Assembly: GCA_030849805.1 (NCBI GenBank)
Contig: JASANZ010002166.1
Coordinates: 1-60,908 of the forward strand
Origin: Sergeia podlipaevii
Taxonomy: Eukaryota > Euglenozoa > Kinetoplastea > Trypanosomatida > Trypanosomatidae
DNA length: 60,908 bases
Direction: 5' to 3'
The notes under the pieces were generated by a model. It saw only the letters and a list, made by a program, of their open reading frames with translations, had not been told where the DNA came from and did not search any database. A program made the position numbers and the translations under genes. Shown here piece by piece: positions 1 to 8,277 of this stretch. Numbering within the stretch: the first letter of the stretch is position 1; every line of letters starts with the position of its first letter.

Positions 1-82
1 TTGTGCGAGTACGCGTGTTTGTCCGCGTACTGCCTTTCATCAAGAGAGACAATAGAAGCAAAAGAGAGAAAAGCTGAAGCCT

Positions 83-1507
83 ATGAGTAGCACTCCTTAT
101 AGCTCGCTCAGTAATGGCGGCACTGGACCCACCATGACGAAATCAGGTGGCCCTCCACTCTCCTACAGCGCGAGAGAGGAACAGCAAGCCCGAGAGGCTC
201 TTGCGGTTAGTGGATATCCCAACCCATCCCAAGAAGACATTGAAAGAGTGCTCCAGCACGTCTGGCTCAACAAGCTCAAGCAGGCAGAACATGAGGCACG
301 TCGCAGCAGCAGCAATAGCAGCAGCCAGTCCACCCGTCATCATTCCCGCGCCAGAGCAACAACAGCAACAACAAAGACCACTTCAGCTACACCGTCCGGT
401 CTGCGTCACAGTAGCCAGGGTAGGAGCTCTCGTGCTGGCAGGACAGCTTCCGTCACGCCTTCTACTCGGATGCGGCGCAGAGCGGAGTGGGATCCAGACA
501 CCCATGTAGAGCATCCCCGTGTGATGGGACCTCGGTTCCCAGCATCCCGATCCTCTCCGCCAGGTCAAGAGGAGGATGAGGCGGAAGTGCGGAGGCGACA
601 GCACGCTCGAGCAATGCATAACGTGCCTCCTCACTATCGTCAGAGGGCTCCTCCTATGCCTGAGCAGAGACCATACTTTTCTCCCCTAGGGGGAGAAGAG
701 GAACAGCAAGTTATGCATCCATCAATGTACCTGAACCCTGCGGTAAGACTGGAGCGATACATCAGACGGTACGAGCGCGCGCTCGGCGGCTTCTACGCCC
801 GTCATAAAATAGGCTCCTCTGCTCCACAGTCGCAGCAGCAGCAGCAGCAGGCTTCTTCTTCATCGCTCCGCCGCGACCACCACGATTCAAATCTTTACGA
901 TGCCCACCTGGGTGGCGAAGAGCTGTACGAAGACGATGAGGAGGCAGAAAGAGGATGGGCTCGTATGGGACAAGAGGATGCCGACAATTATCACCCTTAT
1001 CGCGGTCAGCACCACCAAGACGTCGGGCATGATGTGGAGTATGAAGAAGGTGGATACGGCATAAGCCCCGCTGGTGCAGCGCCAGTTGCTGTGGGGGAAA
1101 CTCACGCTAGCCGCGCGCTCCAGATGCCCCTGCAGCACACACGCCCTATCACACTGCGGCGCACTGCTAACGTTGTATTCAACATTACTGGAGACCAGAG
1201 GTATCGCTTCAGGCCAACCACAAGCGCGCCAGCCGGGGCCAACGTTCCGCAGCGTGCCTTCTCCAATCTCTACAACACGCAGCCGGCATCACGCCGCACA
1301 GGTGGCCTTGCCCCCTCCACCTACGGAGTGAGCTACCTCCAGCCAGATGGTAGCACGTTGAAGCACAAAGCAGATCCTGTAAAGCGCGGACAGCAGATGC
1401 GGGCGCTATGGCAGAGGGATAAGTTTCTTACACAGCGTGACAGACCTAAGGAGATGTGGCGCACACGGCAGATTACTATGGCGTATGAGGAGGACCCGGT
1501 CCTCTAA
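83..1507 (+). CDS. HYLS1: HYLS1-like centriolar/basal body protein (candidate)
   Basis: A 474-residue hydrophilic protein, low in complexity through most of its length: Ser/Arg-rich at about 70-150, a poly-Gln run near 252-258 and acidic stretches near 280-310. Two ends look conserved. Residues about 28-65 form a helix-rich segment (AREALAVSGYPNPSQEDIER) like the short N-terminal element of HYLS1 proteins. Residues about 427-465 contain ADPVKRGQQMRALWQRDKFL followed by RPKEMWRTRQ, which follows the K-x-D-x-V-x-R ... W ... L ... KE-(L/M)-x-W/R-x-R-Q pattern I recall for the HYLS1 box of human HYLS1. HYLS1 is a ciliated-organism-specific centriole component needed to convert centrioles into basal bodies. 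The assignment rests on motif memory and not on a search. The alternative is an unrelated lineage-specific protein. The start is the first ATG; the leader upstream is A/G-rich. Confidence 0.55.
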   Translation: MSSTPYSSLSNGGTGPTMTKSGGPPLSYSAREEQQAREALAVSGYPNPSQEDIERVLQHVWLNKLKQAEHEARRSSSNSSSQSTRHHSRARATTATTKTTSATPSGLRHSSQGRSSRAGRTASVTPSTRMRRRAEWDPDTHVEHPRVMGPRFPASRSSPPGQEEDEAEVRRRQHARAMHNVPPHYRQRAPPMPEQRPYFSPLGGEEEQQVMHPSMYLNPAVRLERYIRRYERALGGFYARHKIGSSAPQSQQQQQQASSSSLRRDHHDSNLYDAHLGGEELYEDDEEAERGWARMGQEDADNYHPYRGQHHQDVGHDVEYEEGGYGISPAGAAPVAVGETHASRALQMPLQHTRPITLRRTANVVFNITGDQRYRFRPTTSAPAGANVPQRAFSNLYNTQPASRRTGGLAPSTYGVSYLQPDGSTLKHKADPVKRGQQMRALWQRDKFLTQRDRPKEMWRTRQITMAYEEDPVL

Positions 1508-2245
1508 AGAGGGAGAAAGGAAGGGGACTCCTTCCTTTCTTTGTTGCTATGATGATGATGATGGTGATGGTTTTGATGCGTTGCTGTCTGTATGAACAAA
1601 GGCATTACTTAGATAGACTGTAGTATAAATGCACTGTCGTTTTCTCGTTTTTTTTGTTTTTTTCCTTTTGAGCATGTGAATCCTCTCCACTTGTCTATAT
1701 ACGTATTGTACACATCTAGATGTGCATGCGTAGATGCGCGGTATTTCACAGTCCATAGAGAGTTACCTTTACCTTAATATCAAGTGGCGGGGAGATTTGT
1801 ACGAGAACGATAGATATTCATATGTTTCTTCTCATTTTCAAGGTACTACAAGCGTTTGTCCGTTTACCTTTTAGATGATGTGTTGCATTTCTGTTTTGTT
1901 TTTGTTGTTACATGTTTATCTTTTCTTGGAATCAAAAGACACTATATTGATAAAATCAATAGCTGGATTCACCATCGCGCAACTGCTGTGCACTGACTTT
2001 GGAGTTATGGCATTATGGAGAGTGCCAAGTGACACCGTTCTCTGTCATTTTTTCCAAATGGCGTCTAAATGCATTCTTGAAGCACTCTATCGTAGCTAAA
2101 GGTTTTTCTTCTCCTCCTTTTTTTCCTTTCTTTTCTCATTTTTTTCTTCAATATATTCAAACAATTTTTTCTTTAAGGCAGTGCTAGCATTTACAGTATC
2201 TTCAATATTTTTATATTTTTTCCTCCAACACTCTATTCAGCTATC
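1508..2245. other. Intergenic region (3' UTR / 5' UTR)
   Basis: Holds an (ATG/GAT)n run at about 1549-1570 and many T-runs. A 74-codon open frame at 1875-2099 starts with ATG, but its composition matches the surrounding AT-rich DNA and I do not call it a gene. The last 100 bases are strongly pyrimidine-rich and end in the splice acceptor described next. Confidence 0.6.
2239..2240 (+). promoter_or_regulatory. Predicted trans-splice acceptor AG
   Basis: The T-rich tract at about 2200-2237 is followed by CAG, five bases before the ATG at 2246. This is a very short predicted 5' UTR and decides the start of the small gene downstream. Confidence 0.5.
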
Positions 2246-2437
2246 ATGGTGTGCCCCTTTACCGTTGGTGTTCGGATCGTTGTTGGTCTGATCCTTCTGA
2301 AGGCCCTCTCCGATGCTGTTTTTCACTACAGAAGTCACCGTAGTAGCCCCAACATCAAGGGTGACGAGGACACCCCACACGCTAAGACGGTAAAGGTTGG
2401 TGGCAAGGAGAAGGTAGCAGCAGCTGCTGTTGCGTAG
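2246..2437 (+). CDS. Small single-pass membrane protein, unrecognised
   Basis: A 63-residue protein. Residues 5-25 (FTVGVRIVVGLILLKALSDA) form one probable membrane helix or signal anchor. A basic, Ser-rich, Lys-rich tail follows and ends in an Ala-rich stretch. The coding part is visibly richer in G and C than the AT-rich DNA on both sides, and a clean pyrimidine tract plus CAG lies directly upstream; both argue for a real gene. I do not recognise a family. The position of the helix would suit a small mitochondrial or ER membrane protein, but this is inference only. Confidence 0.55.
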   Translation: MVCPFTVGVRIVVGLILLKALSDAVFHYRSHRSSPNIKGDEDTPHAKTVKVGGKEKVAAAAVA

Positions 2438-2749
2438 TGAAATAGTGACAAAGGGAAGGACATAGCAAAAGAAAATACGTGAGTTTTTTTTTTCTTTTAT
2501 GCACTCTCATATTTCTCGTCCTCTTTTTTTGTTTCATAGTTTATTTTTATTCATCACTTATATGCTTATTTATTACTTAGGCATATTCAATGAACGACCA
2601 TTGGAACTTCGATTGTTTTCACGGTTATGATTTTTTAAAAAAAAGAATATGATAAGCGCGAGAGTGTTGCTATGTCGGCTGGTCTCTCTCTCTTTCTCTC
2701 TCTTTATATCCTCTCCACTACGTCCCCGCTGCAGTTAGCAGCGTATTGA
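2438..2749. other. Intergenic region with strong polypyrimidine tract
   Basis: Contains T-runs and, at about 2682-2730, a CT-rich tract that ends in CTGCAG (AG at 2733-2734). This is a textbook trans-splice acceptor, 16 bases before the ATG at 2750. It implies that a transcript begins here, either for the 76-codon frame at 2750 or as a distal acceptor for the zinc-finger gene at 3170. Confidence 0.55.
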
Positions 2750-2980
2750 ATGGCTGGAGAACAAACAGGTAGAAAGAAGAAGAAGCCCATTCCTTTTTAT
2801 ATAGAGAGAGATAGATATTTACCTAGTTATCTAATTTTTATTTTTTATTTTTTCATCTCTTCTACGGCTGTGTTAATTCTTTTTGTTATATTTGCACAAG
2901 CATGCTATGAGAAAAAAGATGTTTCAGAACAAACTCTTAGAGGTTGCTATGTCCTGGCCAACGTGATTCAGCGTCTCTAG
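2750..2980 (+). CDS. Possible small membrane protein (weak)
   Basis: A 76-codon frame begins at the first ATG after the strong acceptor at 2733-2734. It has a basic N-terminus (RKKKKP), one hydrophobic helix at about residues 28-50 and a short polar tail with two cysteines. Codon composition is AT-rich, close to the intergenic background, so coding potential is uncertain. If not coding, the segment would be a long 5' leader with an upstream reading frame for the gene at 3170. No family recognised. Confidence 0.3.
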   Translation: MAGEQTGRKKKKPIPFYIERDRYLPSYLIFIFYFFISSTAVLILFVIFAQACYEKKDVSEQTLRGCYVLANVIQRL

Positions 2981-3169
2981 TCAATCATTCGTTATCATTT
3001 TTTTGTATTGTATCATTCTCTCTCTCCTCTTGAACTTGGATGCTTATTGGCAGTGCCTTTGCAAAGGCTAAGTAAGGGATCACAGTCACACACACACGCT
3101 GTCAGTTAGACCGGTATTTTTTCATATCTATATTTAGTTAAGCAAAAGCGATTGAGTCCATTCATCTGT

Positions 3170-4351
3170 ATGATTCTGAGAAGATTGTACTGCAGTCAAA
3201 ATGGGTTGCACCTATGCCCCAAGGTCGTCGTTGTACCTCTCACTGCCACCGCGAGGCGCACTATATTTAGAAGCAGTCGCACTTTGTCGCTACTGTCACA
3301 GCGAGGCACACACCCTGCGGCGTCCACAGGGGTTGCAGCGTCACCATCAGCAGCAACAGCAGCTGCGTCCAGTACCGCAACATCAGCAACTACTGCATCG
3401 CGTCTCAATGTCTGTCCGGAGTGCGGGAAGCGGTTTATGAGCAACGAGAACCTTCGGCAACATCGGCAGGCCCGCCACATGATCCACGTTCCCTCGCCTC
3501 TTGAGGAGCGCTATGTCTCCCTGGTGGAGGAAAACAGAGCTCTGGAAAAGCAGCTGAGAGAGGTGCGCGCGAGGACATATGCCTTGCGCACTGGCGGCAC
3601 CCACATGAATAAGCAGGGTTCAGATCATACTAAAGGGACGGGGCAGCCAGCGTCCTTCACCGCTGCGTTGCCAATGCGAAAGAGTGTAGTAGTGGACGCC
3701 AAAGTGCTGGTAGAGTGGCGTCGGTCTCCGAGACAGCTCGGTACAGGATTGAGTGCCTGGGTCGGTGTAGGGACCGTACGAAGTCCTGTGTTGCTAGGTG
3801 TGCTTGGGGCGGAAGGCTCCATGAATAGCGAAGAGCTAGCGATAAAGCAGCTTGTGTTACAGTTCACACTAGAAACTCACAGCTATCAAGAACGGCGTCC
3901 GGGTCAGCAAAAGCTGACACGCAACCGCATTCTTGTGCGATACATGATTCCCAGTCCTGACAAGGCGTTTCGTGTCGATGTGGGTGATGTCCTGCGAGTT
4001 CAGGGCAACTACGCCTTGCACCTCAGCTACGACTTGGTATCTAAGCAGCAGATTGAGAACGTAGTGGTCGAGGCGGATATGATCGGCCTCTTGTGTGCTG
4101 CCCCCAGCAAGGAAGCTAGCACCGCGCAGAGGAGCAAGAGAACACAGCAAGGAATGCTCACCCTCGATGGTCAGGACGCTGCTATCGCTAGCGGTTCTAG
4201 TGCCAGTGGTAATGCTCCAGACGCTGCCTCCCGCGCAGCTGCTGCCGCCGCAGCCCCGTCGTGCGAGGAACTGAAACCTAGGACTGTGAAACGCACGAAG
4301 GTTGTCGTCAAGAAGAGAAAGAGGGCCTTGCGAGCTGATAGCGAGGTTTAG
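3170..4351 (+). CDS. KREPA-family-like RNA editing protein (C2H2 zinc finger + OB-fold)
   Basis: A 393-residue protein from the ATG at 3170; an upstream in-frame TTG at 3152 is not used here. The N-terminus (MILRRLYCSQNGLHL...) is basic and amphipathic, like a mitochondrial targeting signal. One C2H2 finger starts at residue 82: CPECGKRFMSNENLRQHRQ then ARH. Residues about 172-312 have the layout of a single-strand-binding OB-fold: VVVDAKVLVEW, then PVLLGVLG, FTLETHSYQER, VDVGDVLRVQG and a final short strand. A Lys/Arg-rich tail (KRTKVVVKKRKR) ends the protein. Zinc finger(s) followed by an OB-fold and mitochondrial import is the architecture of the KREPA proteins of the uridine insertion/deletion editosome. 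KREPA1-3 usually carry two fingers and I see only one. It may therefore be a diverged KREPA3 or a separate family member; the length is close to KREPA3. Confidence 0.65.
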   Translation: MILRRLYCSQNGLHLCPKVVVVPLTATARRTIFRSSRTLSLLSQRGTHPAASTGVAASPSAATAAASSTATSATTASRLNVCPECGKRFMSNENLRQHRQARHMIHVPSPLEERYVSLVEENRALEKQLREVRARTYALRTGGTHMNKQGSDHTKGTGQPASFTAALPMRKSVVVDAKVLVEWRRSPRQLGTGLSAWVGVGTVRSPVLLGVLGAEGSMNSEELAIKQLVLQFTLETHSYQERRPGQQKLTRNRILVRYMIPSPDKAFRVDVGDVLRVQGNYALHLSYDLVSKQQIENVVVEADMIGLLCAAPSKEASTAQRSKRTQQGMLTLDGQDAAIASGSSASGNAPDAASRAAAAAAAPSCEELKPRTVKRTKVVVKKRKRALRADSEV

Positions 4352-4920
4352 TGAGGTTTCTGTGCACTTTTCACCCTTACATCACACACACACATACACA
4401 CACACATAGATATATGTATACAAGGGTTACTAAAAGAAAAAGAGATGAAAATAAGAAGAATATACCTGAGGGCTGCGAAATGGGTCGCAGCGCATGCAAG
4501 CGTTATGATTGCTATTATCGTTATTCATTCTTTTTTGACGCACACTAATTGTGTATTACTCCCTTTTTTCCTTTTCTCTATTTTGTTCTTATTGTTTTTC
4601 TTTCTCTCATCATTCTTAATGCTTCCTTTTTACCTACGTGTAGCACAAGCTTGTGGGCTGTTCGGCCACCATCACAACTAGTAGGAAAGGCAGGCACAGG
4701 TGCAATCAGCTCTCCTTTTTTTTTTCCTTACCCACTTTATGGCTCCTAAACAAACTTTTATTTTTTAGATAACTATTTTTTATTTATCCTTAAGCACCAC
4801 TAATCCTCACACACAGACGCGCGTAGGCTCATTGCTGTGTATACACTTTTTTTTATATACAAAGAGAGAGGTGGGGTGGAGGGCCTGGTGAAGTATCTAT
4901 AACAGAGTACTAAAGAGAAG
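4352..4920. other. Intergenic region with CA repeat
   Basis: A (CA)n-type microsatellite with interruptions lies at about 4382-4408. T-rich tracts at 4560-4620, 4715-4730 and 4848-4858 are candidate splice signals for the channel gene that starts at 4921. Open frames here are short and AT-rich. Confidence 0.6.
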
Positions 4921-7776
4921 ATGAAGGTTTTTTCGCGTTCGAAAGAGCATCATCATAGGCCTAGCGTTTACATTGATAAACACTATGGCAACGATAATCG
5001 CAAAAACATAAGGTCGATTCGTAAATTAGTGGAATTTATTGACCAGCGGCATAGCTCCATTTCTATTGTCGGTCTGCTCCTCCACACATTGATGGAAGGT
5101 GTCTCGGTCAGTTTCTATGTGTGGACCTCAGAAGTGACGCAAGCCACAAACATCTGGCAATTCTACTGGAACGTTCCTGTCTTCATTGTTGAGGTTGTTC
5201 TCAACATCATCTTTTTTTTTGAGTGGGTTGCTCTCTTCTTCTTCGATGGCGATAAGAAGTCCTACCTTCTCTCATGGCGATCTTTTGTGAATCTCTTGAC
5301 GAGCGTGCCAATGATTATTCTCGGTATAGGTGCTCTCTGTAACAGCAGCTGGAGAGGGGGCTGGGTGCCCATGTACCTGCGAGTGTGGTGGCTGCACGAC
5401 TGCCTTAATCTACTCTTAGATTATCAGCAGATTGCTCACCTCACCGTCGATGTCTATAGAGAAATCGCCCGCTTCTTCATGAAGCTCTTTGCCATCATCA
5501 TTACCTGCGTGGGCACGCTGCAAATCGTGGAGAGCTGCACTGGGCGGTACATGAATTTATACAATGCTTTCTACTGTATGATCGTTGCATTTGCTACGAT
5601 CGGTTTTGGCGATGTTAGCCCGCTCACGTCTCCCGCACGTCTCTTCATGATTGCATTTATTATCATTGGCATTTGCTACTTTGTCCCACTCTTTCAGAAA
5701 CTCGCCCGCATTAGTGAGAAGAAGCAGTTTTATAACTACGTTAGTCGATGGAAAGCGTGCCTCACACGCAGACCACGGCATGTGATCATTTGCGGTCTCT
5801 TCTCTGATTTAGCTCTGGAGCTCTTGCTGAGGAACTTCTACTCAGGCTGGCGCAAGTATTTGAATATTCGCATTGTCCTTATGTCCTCTGAGGCACATAC
5901 CGCGGAAGCCAAACTCACAGCTAATCTACCTTGGTTCAAGGACCGCGTGATGCTCTTAGTTGGTGACCCCTCAAAGCGGCATGACTTGTGGCGTGCCAAC
6001 GCTCGCGAAGCGGACGCCATTTTTTTGTTTGGTAACTCCCGCAGTACGGCGTATTACCATGACTTTAACATCATTGCGCAGTGCATTGCGGTGAACTTGT
6101 ACGACCCGGAGCTACCTCAGCACGTGATGGTGCGCAGCCAGGGCACTTTTAAGCACGTCGCACCGTTTGTCTCTAGCGCGCTGGAAATTGAACGCTGCGC
6201 TCATCGGCTGTTGGGGCTCTCGTTGGTTCAACCAGGTGTCATCCCCTTTTTTGTGAACCTCCTCCGCACCTACGAGCCCCTTCCTCTTGACACGACCTTA
6301 GAACGGCACTGGGTAGAGCAGTATGAGTTTTCCATTCGTAACGACGTACACGCGATTGAGGTGCCGGATGTGCTGCGTGGGCGTGAGTTTCGCACACTGG
6401 CACGTGCCTACTATGAGCGTGATGTGACTCTTCTGGGTATTCTCAACGCACAGAACACAGTCCAGTTGAACCCGTCACAACTGCTGCCCAACTCTAAGAA
6501 ATTGATTCTCATTGCAAAGACGATGAAGATCGCACGTGACGCCACGCAGGAGATTGCGCAGAGTTATGCAGAGACTTTTGGAGAGGAGATGCTGGTCGCG
6601 CCAGACCCAGATGCGCGAGTGGTGGAACTAACAGAAAAAGGGAAGGCATCAAGCACAACAGCGGTCGGTCGCGCACGCTCGCAGCACCCGGTCAACAACG
6701 TCGTCACGGGCACACCTAACGCTCCGTATGGACAGCGCCGCAACGCAAAAGATGCTGCAATGAACGAAGCAACGCGCACTGGCGATGACGCCGAGGGTAG
6801 TGGTGAAGGCAACGAGGGTGCTTTCAGTTCCAGCAGCTCTTCTTTGTCTTCCCTTTCCAGCTCATCTCAGATGGACTACATCACGGAGATCTCAGACGCT
6901 TTTGACATGCAGGGCCACATTGTCATTATTGAGCTTTCTTCGGCAAAGGAAAAGGACAAGGAGACACGTTACGCTCAGGAGGCGGCCATTGCAGGGGTGG
7001 CGCAGGACATCTTCAACGTGATCGACCCCATCCGTCAGGCGGACCCAACGCGGAACATTGTGCTGCTGGTGAGCGACCTCAGCTTTGGCCCCTACTTTGA
7101 GAACAAATGGGCCGCCACCAACGCACAGAACCCCCTCAGAGTTATCATTGGCTGTGGACTCAATACAAGCGACCTGCGCCTGTGTAACCTGGAGAAATGC
7201 TCCGGCTGCTGCATCTTCTTTGCTGGAGATATTAGCCGCTCTGGTTCCACCAGCGGCATGGCGATGCTGGTTGATCTGTCTATCACAGAAATCCTGAAAG
7301 GACCCCCGCCGTTTCCGGTGGTAATTGAACTGGAGGGCCTGAGCAATTTGCCGCTCTTTCCTCCCTACGCCGAAGACGAGCGGCTCCGCTCCAAGGCCGA
7401 GACTGACTTCGTGTTTGAGCCTAACTTTGTGATTGGCAATGCAATGAGTCGCGTGATGCTCTATCCAGCGCTGCAGCGCACCTACTTCATGGAGGAGTTT
7501 ATGGGCGTCATGAACGTGCTCATCAACGGTCACTCCGCAAACTCACCAGCCATTTTCAGGATGTCGCTCAGGCTCTGTGCGGTGGAACTAGACACCTACC
7601 AGGACGTTGTCAGCTACTGCCTCAAGGTTGGCTTTCTGCCAGTTGCGCTGCATCGCCGCATTAACGATCCACACAACCGCACCATTGACGGTCAGCGGTT
7701 TGTTTTCACCAACCCACCGCATGGGTTGCCAGTGGATCAGGCCAGCGATGCGGTCTTTTATATCACCTCAGGTTAA
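4921..7776 (+). CDS. RCK-domain (BK/CAKC-like) potassium channel, first of tandem pair
   Basis: A 951-residue protein with a membrane part of about six helices (residues about 40-265) and a large cytosolic part. The pore loop carries the selectivity filter TIGFGD at residues 226-231 within MIVAFATIGFGDVSP. The last membrane helix (FMIAFIIIGICYFVPLF) follows. After it, RPRHVIICG starts a Rossmann-like RCK1 domain, which continues with MLLVGDPSKRHDL and ADAIFLFGN, matching the BK layout; PGVIPFFVNLL lies further on. A second RCK-like half begins near residue 660 (GHIVIIELSS) after a Ser-rich linker. The segment in the S4 position (YLRVWWLHDCLNLLLDYQQ) has few arginines, so voltage sensing may be weak. 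A GFG filter is permitted among K+ channels. The product is likely a K+ channel subunit, probably assembling as a tetramer and possibly with the paralog directly downstream. The start is an ATG preceded by a purine-rich leader. Confidence 0.9.
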   Translation: MKVFSRSKEHHHRPSVYIDKHYGNDNRKNIRSIRKLVEFIDQRHSSISIVGLLLHTLMEGVSVSFYVWTSEVTQATNIWQFYWNVPVFIVEVVLNIIFFFEWVALFFFDGDKKSYLLSWRSFVNLLTSVPMIILGIGALCNSSWRGGWVPMYLRVWWLHDCLNLLLDYQQIAHLTVDVYREIARFFMKLFAIIITCVGTLQIVESCTGRYMNLYNAFYCMIVAFATIGFGDVSPLTSPARLFMIAFIIIGICYFVPLFQKLARISEKKQFYNYVSRWKACLTRRPRHVIICGLFSDLALELLLRNFYSGWRKYLNIRIVLMSSEAHTAEAKLTANLPWFKDRVMLLVGDPSKRHDLWRANAREADAIFLFGNSRSTAYYHDFNIIAQCIAVNLYDPELPQHVMVRSQGTFKHVAPFVSSALEIERCAHRLLGLSLVQPGVIPFFVNLLRTYEPLPLDTTLERHWVEQYEFSIRNDVHAIEVPDVLRGREFRTLARAYYERDVTLLGILNAQNTVQLNPSQLLPNSKKLILIAKTMKIARDATQEIAQSYAETFGEEMLVAPDPDARVVELTEKGKASSTTAVGRARSQHPVNNVVTGTPNAPYGQRRNAKDAAMNEATRTGDDAEGSGEGNEGAFSSSSSSLSSLSSSSQMDYITEISDAFDMQGHIVIIELSSAKEKDKETRYAQEAAIAGVAQDIFNVIDPIRQADPTRNIVLLVSDLSFGPYFENKWAATNAQNPLRVIIGCGLNTSDLRLCNLEKCSGCCIFFAGDISRSGSTSGMAMLVDLSITEILKGPPPFPVVIELEGLSNLPLFPPYAEDERLRSKAETDFVFEPNFVIGNAMSRVMLYPALQRTYFMEEFMGVMNVLINGHSANSPAIFRMSLRLCAVELDTYQDVVSYCLKVGFLPVALHRRINDPHNRTIDGQRFVFTNPPHGLPVDQASDAVFYITSG

Positions 7777-8277
7777 AGCTTTTCCTTTCGTTCCCCTGTG
7801 CGGCACTCTTGGGATTTCATGCTGTGGAATGCTTCCTCTCCTTTCTTATATATTGTTGTTGCTACTACTAGTGTACGTAATACATGGAAAAAAGATGCTT
7901 CGTTTGCAGACAAAAAAAACTATTATCGAGGCGATATTGGCCTGTACTGGTATATGTATGTACTTGTGTTCCCCTCGCGGGAGCTCGAAGCTACCAGCCA
8001 GCTTACAAATTTTAAATTTATTGCACAAACACTTTTTTTGTTTTCTTTTTGTGTGGCAACCCCAACAATCCTCCATTTATTAAAAGTGCTAAGAAAAAAA
8101 AAGAGACGGTGGGCAACGCAAACCTCACAGGTTACTTGTACATACACCTCTTATCTCTAGCACTACCTCTCCCACCGTCCATCTCGCCAATTAGGAAAAA
8201 AAAAAAGCGAATCCCTTTCTATATATATTATATTATATAACTCGGTTATACTTTTTTGGGTGTAGTTTTCTACCCAT
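7777..8277. other. Intergenic region between the two channel genes
   Basis: AT-rich DNA with A-runs and T-runs and a TATATATTATATTATATAA segment at about 8220-8239. T-rich stretches at about 8034-8050 and 8250-8270 are candidate splice signals for the next gene. No convincing coding frame. Confidence 0.6.

Noticed and set aside
1875..2099. 74-codon hydrophobic plus-strand frame
   Set aside because: AT-rich composition identical to flanking DNA and no splice acceptor close to its ATG.
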